From CAYHGV01 sp964356135 (lineage in GTDB: Bacteria > Hydrothermota > Tepidihabitantia > CAYHGV01), in contig CAYHGV010000019.1 in NCBI GenBank assembly GCA_964356135.1, positions 1 through 36,912 on the forward strand: a stretch of DNA of 36,912 nucleotides, given 5' to 3'. Position 1 is the first letter of the stretch; each line of letters begins with the position of its first letter. Made by a program: the position numbers and the translations under genes. The notes beneath the pieces were generated by a model, which saw nothing but the letters and a program-made list of their open reading frames with translations, was not told the DNA's origin and made no database searches. Positions 7,063 to 14,996 of this stretch are shown in pieces.

Positions 7063-8166
7063 ATGAAAACTCTCTTACCGATTACAGTTTTCGTCGGATT
7101 GCTGTTAATCATCGGCTGCGGCCCGAAAGCACAATTCGGACCGAACGATATTGTAACGATTCACGGCTCTTTTCAGAATGAAAACGGGACGCCCTATGCC
7201 CAAAAAATGATCGGCATCTGGAAACTGGATGTTGAAGGAGTTTCGGTCACCAATTACTGGTATCCGGACCCGGACAGTAAAGATGCCAGCGACTCGACCG
7301 GCGCTTATGAATTCGAATACAAAGGTTCGGATTTAACCTGGCCGGGTGGAAACTCCAAATATGTGATTGTAGCCAATACCGACTCGATGACCGGTCCGGT
7401 CGTAGCTTTAGGATTCTTTCCAGTCACCATCGATGAGCCGATGCCGACCGTTAAACTCTGGCACGGCAGTCCCGATGTGGTCGTTGCCGGTGATTCTGCC
7501 GTTTTCACCTGGCAGGGTTTGGATGATGCCCAGGCCATCTTCCCGGACCGGTATGTCTTTACCGCCGCGTCATTGGCCTGGTTCGATTTATGGCGAAACG
7601 ATTCTATCACCAGCCAGACAAAAACATTATCCATTCCGACCTTTGTCTTCCAGAACCTCGCAACCGGCTGGCGAATCGAAGCGCCGATCGAAGCAGCTCT
7701 CGATACAGCGGTAGATTTCGACTATTTTTCAACCGTCAATTCCAAATCCCTGCCTTCGGTAACACCCGTATTATTATCTAAAGGAACCCATTGTTTTGCC
7801 CAGGGCTCAGGTACGACCGACTTCACCAAGATGACCAATCAGGTCTGGCATGAAGACGAATACTTCAACAACACCCATCCGACCTACCTGCTCATCGACC
7901 TCGGTGTGACCAAAACCGTCAAAGCGTTAGCGGTTTACGGCCTTGCCAGTTCGTTTCCAGCACAAGCCCAGCACGGCGGATTTGAGGTCTATGTGGCAGA
8001 TGATACGACCAATTTTGGCAGCGCCGTTGCCACAACCAACCAGGAAAAAGGATATTTCTATTTTCAGTTTTCACCGGTTCAGGGCCGCTGGGTGAAATTC
8101 GCCCGGGTCGCTACTTCCAACCTTAATCTCACCTCGCTTAAAGAAATCGGTGTGTTCGGGGAGTAG
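7063..8166 (+). CDS. Lipoprotein with C-terminal F5/8 type C (discoidin)-like domain
   Basis: I place the start at 7063, where a textbook SD (AAGGAGG, 7050-7056) is followed 6 bases later by ATG. An in-frame TTG at 7036 lacks any SD. The 367-residue product has a lipoprotein signal ending LLIIGC, with the lipidated Cys at residue 19. A middle section from about residue 35 looks like a carboxypeptidase-regulatory or Ig-type beta domain (HGSFQNENGTPYAQKMIG). The C-terminal 115 residues (HPTYLLIDLGVTKTVKALAV to FARVATSNLNLTSLKEIGVF) match the galactose-binding-like fold of F5/8C domains. It probably binds a glycan or surface ligand at the outer membrane. It is flanked by two related barrels and likely works with them. 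Confidence 0.75.
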   Translation: MKTLLPITVFVGLLLIIGCGPKAQFGPNDIVTIHGSFQNENGTPYAQKMIGIWKLDVEGVSVTNYWYPDPDSKDASDSTGAYEFEYKGSDLTWPGGNSKYVIVANTDSMTGPVVALGFFPVTIDEPMPTVKLWHGSPDVVVAGDSAVFTWQGLDDAQAIFPDRYVFTAASLAWFDLWRNDSITSQTKTLSIPTFVFQNLATGWRIEAPIEAALDTAVDFDYFSTVNSKSLPSVTPVLLSKGTHCFAQGSGTTDFTKMTNQVWHEDEYFNNTHPTYLLIDLGVTKTVKALAVYGLASSFPAQAQHGGFEVYVADDTTNFGSAVATTNQEKGYFYFQFSPVQGRWVKFARVATSNLNLTSLKEIGVFGE

Positions 8167-8218
8167 CCTGAGGTCATCGTAGATTTTTAATCGGTTCAGT
8201 ATCGGGAGGTTTAAAATA

Positions 8219-8830
8219 ATACGGATTTTTTTGAAAAGCACCCCCATCGTCATTTTGGCTTTCGGCTGCCTTGATGCTGCCAATTATTGGGTAGGAATTC
8301 AAGCGGGATTAAATCTGCAAACCTGTAATTCCGTTAACTGGGAAGAGCCATCGTGGTGGGAATCAGGTGCCGGGTGTGGCGCAAATCATGAATTTTATTT
8401 TGGGTCAGGTCAACAATTTCTCCAATTTGGATTAGAAAACGAACTGCTTTACCAAAAAGTCCGATATTCTTCGGTCATCCCAGCTATGCCGTCTGGTGAT
8501 TTAGAGTTCAACGACATAATAATTTCTTTGCTGGTTAAGGGAAAAAAGAACTTATCAAACAAAGCTGATTTTAAAATAGGTTTCGGCTGGTCGATTATAA
8601 AACACCTAAACGCGTATTATGGAACCTTACAGTTACCGGACGCAGATTTCTCAATTGGTCAGGGGTTTCAGTCTAAAGCTGAACTAAACATCAGGCTAAA
8701 TCCGAAGCTCTGCTTGAATCCAAGTCTCCGCTACCAGATGAACCTGAATGAAGAATATCCGGGTCTTTTAATAAATATTAAAAATGCCCGCGCTCTCCAT
8801 TTCAACCTGGGGCTAGCCTTTGGACTCTAA
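8219..8830 (+). CDS. Outer-membrane beta-barrel protein, paralog of the 6394 gene, probable ATA start
   Basis: The only good SD (GGGAGGT, 8204-8210) stands 8 bases before an ATA codon at 8219. The first conventional start in frame is TTG at 8231, 20 bases from the SD. Starting at ATA gives 203 residues and a signal peptide beginning xRIFLKSTPIVILAFG, which aligns with MKNRIFIGVILTIFTVG of the paralog. The mature part shares the early GLN segment, LRYQMNL and an aromatic C-terminal strand (FNLGLAFGL). The gene ends the envelope cluster. If ATA is not used, the TTG form of 199 residues still has a short signal peptide. Confidence 0.7.
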   Translation: MRIFLKSTPIVILAFGCLDAANYWVGIQAGLNLQTCNSVNWEEPSWWESGAGCGANHEFYFGSGQQFLQFGLENELLYQKVRYSSVIPAMPSGDLEFNDIIISLLVKGKKNLSNKADFKIGFGWSIIKHLNAYYGTLQLPDADFSIGQGFQSKAELNIRLNPKLCLNPSLRYQMNLNEEYPGLLINIKNARALHFNLGLAFGL

Positions 8831-8852
8831 GCCCCCATTTCTCCGGTAAATT

Positions 8853-10190
8853 ATGAGCTATCCCGAGGCGCTGCGATTTCTCAACTCCCTGGTTAATTAT
8901 GAGCAGTTTCCAAAGGAAATTTATGATTTTGACCTTGAAGGCTATCGGGAATTCTTAAAAACTCTGGGCAGCCCGGAAGAACGATTAAAAAATGTGATCC
9001 TCGTCGCCGGCACCAAAGGCAAAGGTTCGACCTGCGCGTTTATTGAATCTTCGCTTCGGGCATGCGGGTTTAAGACCGGCCTCTACACTTCCCCCCACCT
9101 TGTTTCCATCCGCGAGCGAATAAAGATCTCGGGGCAGGATATTAACAAAACAACCTTTGCCCGACTCGTCTCCCGGATCGCTCCCTTTATAAAAAAATTG
9201 AAGGGTCGACCAATCACCTTTTTTGAAGCGCTGACGGCGATTGCTTTTCTCTATTTTGAAGAACGAGAAACCGATTACACGATTCTGGAAGTCGGCCTGG
9301 GCGGCAGACTGGATGCGACCAATGTTACCGACCCGATTATTTCGGTTATAACCCGAATCGGCTTTGACCACACCAGTATTCTTGGTGATACCCTTCCCAG
9401 AATCGCTTTGGAAAAAGCGGGCATAATTCAAGACCGCTCGCTGGTCGTCTGCGCACCCCAGGAAGCCGACGTAATAGATGTTATTAAAGCACGATGTTAC
9501 CAAACCCGCTCCCGACTGATCATGGTCGAAAATGAGTCGCACATTGAATTCCAGCGATTGGGGACTTCCGGTAGTATCTTCGTTGCCCAGGGGGTATTGG
9601 GAAAACGGTGGTTTTCGATCCCTCTTTTAGGCAGCCACCAGATCACCAATGGACGCACCGCCCTGGTTACGCTTTCAAAATTGATTGGACAAATAAAACA
9701 ACAGTTAAAGGAACCCGAGTCGGAAACCGTCTGGAAAAAAATAGCGCTGGGATTGAGCCGGACTGAGCTTCACGGCCGATGTGAAATCATTAAAAACCGA
9801 CCTTTAATACTCCTCGACTCCTGCCATAACCCCGATTCGGCTCTGGCTTTAAAGGAAGTTATAACCACCATTTTTCAGGATCGACCGGTCGTTCTAATCC
9901 TGGGACTCTCATCCGATAAGCCGATAAAAGCTATTCTTAATACCCTTCTCCCCTTATCCCGGCTGACATTTCTAACCCAGGCAGAGAGTCCCCGAGCTCT
10001 GCCGGTTAAGAATCTTCTTGCGCAAGCGCGCGATTTGGGCCATAGGGCAAAAACCACCGATTCGTTAAAACCGGCGATAAATCAGGCATTATCCCGACTC
10101 AAACCGGACGATATCCTGGTCATCACCGGTTCGTTTTTCATTGCCGGCGAAGCCCTGGCCTTTTTCGGGAAAAAGAAGTTTGACGCTTGA
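8853..10190 (+). CDS. folC: Bifunctional folylpolyglutamate/dihydrofolate synthase
   Basis: This Mur-ligase-family enzyme adds glutamate to dihydropteroate and folates using ATP. The 445 residues match the family length. Visible motifs are the P-loop VAGTKGKGST at about residues 51-60, TSPHLVSIRERI (folate/substrate loop), LEVGLGGRLDATN with the magnesium-binding acid, and LDSCHNPDSA in the C-terminal domain. It starts at ATG 8853, 22 bases after the barrel gene, with no recognisable SD. The TGA stop lies inside the TTGACA -35 box that drives the next gene, so the promoter of the 10224 gene is built into its tail. Confidence 0.95.
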   Translation: MSYPEALRFLNSLVNYEQFPKEIYDFDLEGYREFLKTLGSPEERLKNVILVAGTKGKGSTCAFIESSLRACGFKTGLYTSPHLVSIRERIKISGQDINKTTFARLVSRIAPFIKKLKGRPITFFEALTAIAFLYFEERETDYTILEVGLGGRLDATNVTDPIISVITRIGFDHTSILGDTLPRIALEKAGIIQDRSLVVCAPQEADVIDVIKARCYQTRSRLIMVENESHIEFQRLGTSGSIFVAQGVLGKRWFSIPLLGSHQITNGRTALVTLSKLIGQIKQQLKEPESETVWKKIALGLSRTELHGRCEIIKNRPLILLDSCHNPDSALALKEVITTIFQDRPVVLILGLSSDKPIKAILNTLLPLSRLTFLTQAESPRALPVKNLLAQARDLGHRAKTTDSLKPAINQALSRLKPDDILVITGSFFIAGEALAFFGKKKFDA

Positions 10191-10214
10191 CAGGAGAAGT
10201 GTTATAAATACAAT
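10187..10214 (+). promoter_or_regulatory. Promoter of the NHL-propeller operon, leaderless type
   Basis: TTGACA (10187-10192), a 16-bp spacer and TACAAT (10209-10214) are followed by 9 bases and the ATG at 10224. The -35 box contains the folC stop codon. Confidence 0.75.
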
Positions 10215-10223
10215 TTTTATGCT

Positions 10224-11531
10224 ATGAATTTAATAGTATCGGCAATACTCAGTTTATCTCTGTTCGGGCAAGCGTATAAACCCGCAACCCTTCTGGTGCC
10301 ACCGTTCAGCCATACCCTGGGATTCTACCGGGCGTCAAAGTTCTACTTGAACCTCTACTTGGGTCATGGGTTTCACTATGCCGACCCCGAAGGTATCGCC
10401 TGTACCAAACTCAAAGAACTCGATGACCCCAAAACCTCGCGCGACGACCATCTCCTCACTCTGTTCGCCGTCAATTCCGCCACCGGTCAGATTGTCTACA
10501 ACGTCGAATTCAAAAAACTCCTGATTTTTGGCCAGAACGGCACGCGCGAAGGTGAGTTTCAGCGACCCCGCGGAATTGCGGTCAATAGCGACGGTGATGT
10601 CTATGTGGCGGACACCGACAACAACCGGGTTGTCCGGCTCAAATACAAAAATGGTGAGACAAAGCTCGTCAAGGCTTTAAATACGCCGTTCAATGGACCG
10701 CGGGGAGTTGCCCTCGGTTCACGCGCTACCCTGTATGTCACCGATACCCGGAACTCCCGGGTGGTCGTCTTTGACTCCACCTCCAACCTTCAGGCAACCT
10801 GGCAGGAAAATCTAACCCGGCCGGACGGTATCGCAGTTATTGACCGCGGCGACCCCTATAACAGCAGCGGCGAAGACTTTGTTATTGTGGTCGATGAAGA
10901 CAATACCCGGATTCAGAAATTCAATCTCACTGGGAAAATGGTCGCTTCGGTCACCAATAAAGAAATCGGTCTCGAAGATGTCTATTTCGGCTACTGCGCG
11001 ATAGACCGTTACGGCAATGTCTGGGTAACCGATGAGATCAACAACCAGGTACATAAATTTGACAAGAACCTGCATTATCTTATTTCGATGGGACGGGAGG
11101 GAACCGGAGAAGCGGAATTTATTTCCCCCCGCGGAATCGCCATCAGCCGAAAATACGGCCAGGTCTTTATCAGCGAAGATCAAGGCGGCCAATATTACTG
11201 GATCGGTATGGATGGGTATATCGTCGGCTGTTTCCCATCGTCATTCCCAGCCAAGCAACCCGGAACCACGATCGATCTCTATTTAACCGAACAGGCGATG
11301 GTAACCATGAACATTTACGATGCCGGCGGCACCTTAGTCCGAACCCTCACTCCTCCCCACTATCAGAATCCCGGTGAAGCGCTTTTGGTCTGGGATGGCA
11401 GGGATAATAAAGGGACGGTGGTCGGTAAAGGCGATTATACGATTAAGGTTGCGCTCTCCAATACCTATCCGGGTGAAGTGAAAAAACATTCGAAGAAAGA
11501 ACTGACGGCGACGGTCCGATGCGAAGGCTGA
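10224..11531 (+). CDS. Secreted NHL-repeat beta-propeller with FlgD-like C-terminal domain
   Basis: The 435-residue product opens with a short signal peptide (MNLIVSAILSLSLFGQA). At least five NHL-type blades follow between residues about 90 and 340, each with a pattern such as FQRPRGIAVNSDGDVYVADT followed by NNRVVRL. The last 75 residues (NIYDAGGTLVRTL, LVWDGRDNKGTVVGKGDYTI) form a FlgD-type Ig domain of the kind found near the ends of proteins exported in FCB bacteria. NHL propellers usually bind proteins or glycans; no catalytic motif is visible. The gene starts the long plus-strand operon and overlaps the next gene by 13 bases. Confidence 0.8.
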   Translation: MNLIVSAILSLSLFGQAYKPATLLVPPFSHTLGFYRASKFYLNLYLGHGFHYADPEGIACTKLKELDDPKTSRDDHLLTLFAVNSATGQIVYNVEFKKLLIFGQNGTREGEFQRPRGIAVNSDGDVYVADTDNNRVVRLKYKNGETKLVKALNTPFNGPRGVALGSRATLYVTDTRNSRVVVFDSTSNLQATWQENLTRPDGIAVIDRGDPYNSSGEDFVIVVDEDNTRIQKFNLTGKMVASVTNKEIGLEDVYFGYCAIDRYGNVWVTDEINNQVHKFDKNLHYLISMGREGTGEAEFISPRGIAISRKYGQVFISEDQGGQYYWIGMDGYIVGCFPSSFPAKQPGTTIDLYLTEQAMVTMNIYDAGGTLVRTLTPPHYQNPGEALLVWDGRDNKGTVVGKGDYTIKVALSNTYPGEVKKHSKKELTATVRCEG

Positions 11532-12442
11532 TTCTTCTCCTCGTCTATCCGTACCTGCTCTTCGCCACCAAGTATGCGGCTGAATTTGAGGAGCTGGGCG
11601 TAAGCGCCCGCGCCTGGGGATTCGGTGGAGCCGCAGTCACCTTTTCAACCGACCCTTCGACCATTTATTACAATCCGGCCGGCAGCGTACGGTTAACCCG
11701 TTCTGCCTTTCTGATGCACCAGGAAAATTATAGCGGTATGTTAAAAAATGATTTTTTGAGTTTGGTCCTCCCCGCCGGCCCGGCGAGCTTCGGTTTTGGT
11801 GTTTACCATACTGGCGTACCCAATATTATTCTCACCCGATTGAATGATACCCTCCAACCGCCCTCCGAAAATAATCCCCCGGAATCGACCGGTGTCACCG
11901 GTGCCGCCGACTGGATTCTCTATTTTAACTACGCTCGCAGTCTCAATCCCCGCCTGTCGGCGGGCGGTAATGCCAAAGTTATCTACCGGACGGTCGGCGT
12001 CGGATCGGCCTATGGAATGGGAATCGATCTGGGCGTGTTGTATCAATCATTTGTCGACCTCGGATTACGGATTAGAAATGTCTCCACCTCGCCTCTGTTC
12101 TGGTCGACAAAAACCCGCGAGACCATTATGCCCCGGATGGCGCTGGGGATCGCTAAACTCTTCTCCTGGGACGTCAATCGTATCCGGGTCGCTCTCGAAC
12201 AGGAGCTCCAATTCGAGGGAATGGATAAAACCGCCCTCCATCATATCGGTTCTGTGAGCTTTGAAGAAAACATCGGCCTTGAGTATTCCTATAAAGAAAA
12301 ACTGATGGGCCGATTGGGATTCTATAAACACCGCCTCTGCTACGGTCTGGGCGGCCGGTATCGAAACTTCTTTTTAGACTATGCCTACGAGAGTTTTGAT
12401 TTAGGCTCGAACCATCGACTCAGCGGAGGCATTTCATTCTAA
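11519..12442 (+). CDS. PorV/UPF0164-type outer-membrane beta-barrel
   Basis: The 307-residue protein has a short signal peptide (MRRLILLLVYPYLLFA). The family hallmark follows: a conserved stretch with GVSARAWGFGGAAVTFSTDP then STIYYNPAG at about residues 27-55. The rest is barrel strands ending in SNHRLSGGISF. Proteins of this type include PorV, the type IX secretion shuttle, and uncharacterised outer-membrane proteins. Its start lies inside the end of the NHL gene, whose product has a FlgD-like tail, so the pair may be an exported protein and an outer-membrane partner. That pairing is inference. Confidence 0.8.
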   Translation: MRRLILLLVYPYLLFATKYAAEFEELGVSARAWGFGGAAVTFSTDPSTIYYNPAGSVRLTRSAFLMHQENYSGMLKNDFLSLVLPAGPASFGFGVYHTGVPNIILTRLNDTLQPPSENNPPESTGVTGAADWILYFNYARSLNPRLSAGGNAKVIYRTVGVGSAYGMGIDLGVLYQSFVDLGLRIRNVSTSPLFWSTKTRETIMPRMALGIAKLFSWDVNRIRVALEQELQFEGMDKTALHHIGSVSFEENIGLEYSYKEKLMGRLGFYKHRLCYGLGGRYRNFFLDYAYESFDLGSNHRLSGGISF

Positions 12443-13038
12443 GTCCGGAAATTGGCCGCAAACTCATCCACCTCTTTGGACTTATCATTCCGGTCACCTA
12501 TTATTTTATAACCAAAGAATGGGCACTGGTACTTCTTGCCGGGGTTACCCTGATTTTTATTACCGTCGATTTCCTCCGCCTGAAAATAAACCGAGTGAAA
12601 GACATTTTTGTCATCATTTTCGGTTCGTTTCTGCGGAAGCGGGAGCTCCACTCCTTAACCGGCGGCACCTATCTGCTCTTAGCTTCACTCTTAGCCCTGA
12701 TTGTCTACAGTAAAGACGTCTTTATCGCCGCAGTATCATTCTTGGTTATCGGCGATACGGTTGCGGCGATTATGGGTCAACTCTTCGGTAAAATCCGTTT
12801 TTTTCGCAAAACCATTGAAGGCACCTTGTCGGGACTGGTTGCCTGCGTCGTCGTCGCACTTGTCGTCTGCCATCTCCCCCATATTCCGACCTACACCTCG
12901 ACCCTCCCCCTCACAATTGGACTGGTTGGGGCGGTCGTAGCTTCGGTCGTTGAAGCCCTGCCCTTTGAGGTCAACGATAATGTGATTATCCCTATCCTCG
13001 CGGGCGCGGTTATGCAAATCGTTAAACTCATCTTTTAA
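12436..13038 (+). CDS. Polyprenol/diacylglycerol kinase-like integral membrane protein (SEC59/DGK1/VTE5-type), probable ATT start
   Basis: The conserved opening PEIGRKLIHLFGLIIPVTYYF lies upstream of every ATG, GTG or TTG in this frame; the first conventional codon is GTG at 12595. An SD (CGGAGG, 12424-12429) stands 6 bases before ATT at 12436, which overlaps the preceding stop as ATTCTAA. Starting there gives 200 residues, as usual for this family; the GTG form would lose the first third. Later motifs include GDTVAAIMGQLFGK and KTIEGTLSG, matching the CTP-dependent lipid kinase/CDP-DAG synthase-like fold, plus several membrane helices. It probably phosphorylates an isoprenoid or diacylglycerol lipid. 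The next gene begins 14 bases downstream. Confidence 0.8.
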   Translation: MLSPEIGRKLIHLFGLIIPVTYYFITKEWALVLLAGVTLIFITVDFLRLKINRVKDIFVIIFGSFLRKRELHSLTGGTYLLLASLLALIVYSKDVFIAAVSFLVIGDTVAAIMGQLFGKIRFFRKTIEGTLSGLVACVVVALVVCHLPHIPTYTSTLPLTIGLVGAVVASVVEALPFEVNDNVIIPILAGAVMQIVKLIF

Positions 13039-13052
13039 TAAAAGGAGGATTC

Positions 13053-14996
13053 ATGCTTCGCACCCTAGCTCTCATCGCCCTTGGGCTCAACACCATGCTC
13101 TGGGCAATAACCATCAAAGAAGCACAGGTTTTAACCCTTAATGGACAGTCCACCGAGGCGTTAACCGGGCTTAAACAATCACTGTCCCAAGAAACCGATG
13201 CCAAGAAAAAATATGCCCTCGCGCTCGAGATTGGCGATATCCTTTTCGACAAACTCGGCAACTCGACCGCGGCCGAGAGCATCTATCAGCAAATACTCAA
13301 GGACTTTCCCAAGGTTCCGCAATTGGGCGAAGTCTACTATCGGTTGGGTTTGACTTGTGAAAAACAAGAACGGTTCGTCGATGCCGCCAACGCCTATCAG
13401 GCGGTGGTCATCCGCTATCCAAAATCACCTTATGCCGATGACGCATCGGGTGCGATTGAACGCTGTTTTAAAAAGAACTACCGCGATATTGTAGCCCTGG
13501 TTGACAGTTTTCCCATCAGCCGGCTCGAATTCGATGAACGCCTGGCGAGCATGTCTGAACAGGCACGCGCCGATACCGCCGAAAAACACAAACTGCTCAA
13601 TGAGATGATCAACGACCGGCTGTTCTGGACGACTGCCCTCCGAACCGGGATCGCTGAGCGGCCGGATGTCAAAGACCAATTATCCGAAGCTCGAAAAGGA
13701 ATCACCCTGGGTGAGCTCTACCGCCGGGCGATTCTCGACCAGATTTCAGTCGACCCTAAAGAATTTAAGCCTTATTATAAATCACACCCCAAAGATTTTA
13801 CCGTTCCCGAACAGGTCCGGGCTCGCCAGATTGTTGTCAACACCAAAGAAGAAGCCGATTCGGTATTGACCATCCTCGCCAGCGGCCAGCTTCCGTTCGA
13901 TTCCCTTGCCAAACTCCGCTCGGTCGACCCCAGCAAAAAACGGGGCGGGGACATGGGTTTCTTTCCCGCTGGGCGGAATCCAGCGCCGGTCGACAGCGTC
14001 GCGTTTGAACTGAAAGTAGGCGAACTTTCGAGCGTTATTCCAACCGACAAGAACTTTGTAATTCTAAAGGTTGAAGACCGCAAACCCGAAACCATCAAAA
14101 AATTCGACGAAGTAAAAGGAGATATCGAAAATCGCCTGAAGCGGGAAAAACATGAAAAAATTTACAAAAAGTTTATGGAAGACCTGAAAAAACCAATACC
14201 GATTGACACCTTCCCCTTGGATAAAGATACCCTCGCCCTCATTAATGGTTATCCGATAACCAAAGCCGATCTCGACAAGTTCATGGCGAAAATTCCGCCC
14301 TACGCCCGCAGTAATTATGAAACGCCCGCGGCAAAACGCCAACTGGTCGACCAGCTCGTTACCGAACGATTACTCCAGGCCCAGGTCGAAGCCCGTAAAC
14401 TCTGGCTGCCGGATTCGGTTCAGGTTCAGCTCGGCGATGCGCGCAAGAGCATTCTCTCCCGCGCTTTGCGTATGGGTGAGACGACTGAAAAGATTACGAT
14501 TGACAGTCTCCAGGTTGAACAATACTACCAAACCCATCTTGCCGATTTCAAAGTCGGTACCCAGGTCAAGGCTCGCGAAATTGTCGTCAAAACCAAAGAC
14601 TCGGCAAAGATCGCCCTCAAGCGATTAAAGACCACGAGCTTCGACACGGTCGCGAAAGAGCTTTCAATCGCACCCGATAAACGCCAGGGTGGTGATATGG
14701 GCTTCTTCAGTCGGGGCGAAAAACCTAAGGAAATCGAGGAAGCAGCATTTCGACTCAAACCCGGTAAGACGAGCGGGATTATTCCGGTAAAAGAAGGCTT
14801 TGCGATCATCAAGGTCGAAGATCAAAAAAAGGAATATACCAAACCGTTATCTGAAGTCAAAGTCGAAATTGAGAATAAACTTCGTAATCAGCAGCAGGAA
14901 AAACTCTGGAGCGATTTTATTGACGGCATCAGGGAAAATGCCAAAATCGAAATTCTTATGACCGAGGAGACGCCGGAAAATCACGAAGAAAAATGA
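13053..14996 (+). CDS. Periplasmic TPR protein with two PpiC/SurA-type peptidyl-prolyl isomerase modules
   Basis: A strong SD (AAAGGAGG) precedes the ATG by about 5 bases. The 647-residue product has a signal peptide (MLRTLALIALGLNTMLWA), TPR-like repeats to about residue 140, and then two tandem SurA-like units. Each has a helical SurA-N-type segment and a parvulin domain: QVRARQIVVNTKEEADSV..GGDMGFF at about 252-345 and QVKAREIVVKTKDSAKIA..GGDMGFF at about 507-600. The two parvulin domains are clearly internal duplicates. SurA-type chaperones escort unfolded beta-barrel proteins across the periplasm, which fits the many barrel genes nearby. The stop overlaps the next ATG in an ATGA junction. 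Confidence 0.88.
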   Translation: MLRTLALIALGLNTMLWAITIKEAQVLTLNGQSTEALTGLKQSLSQETDAKKKYALALEIGDILFDKLGNSTAAESIYQQILKDFPKVPQLGEVYYRLGLTCEKQERFVDAANAYQAVVIRYPKSPYADDASGAIERCFKKNYRDIVALVDSFPISRLEFDERLASMSEQARADTAEKHKLLNEMINDRLFWTTALRTGIAERPDVKDQLSEARKGITLGELYRRAILDQISVDPKEFKPYYKSHPKDFTVPEQVRARQIVVNTKEEADSVLTILASGQLPFDSLAKLRSVDPSKKRGGDMGFFPAGRNPAPVDSVAFELKVGELSSVIPTDKNFVILKVEDRKPETIKKFDEVKGDIENRLKREKHEKIYKKFMEDLKKPIPIDTFPLDKDTLALINGYPITKADLDKFMAKIPPYARSNYETPAAKRQLVDQLVTERLLQAQVEARKLWLPDSVQVQLGDARKSILSRALRMGETTEKITIDSLQVEQYYQTHLADFKVGTQVKAREIVVKTKDSAKIALKRLKTTSFDTVAKELSIAPDKRQGGDMGFFSRGEKPKEIEEAAFRLKPGKTSGIIPVKEGFAIIKVEDQKKEYTKPLSEVKVEIENKLRNQQQEKLWSDFIDGIRENAKIEILMTEETPENHEEK

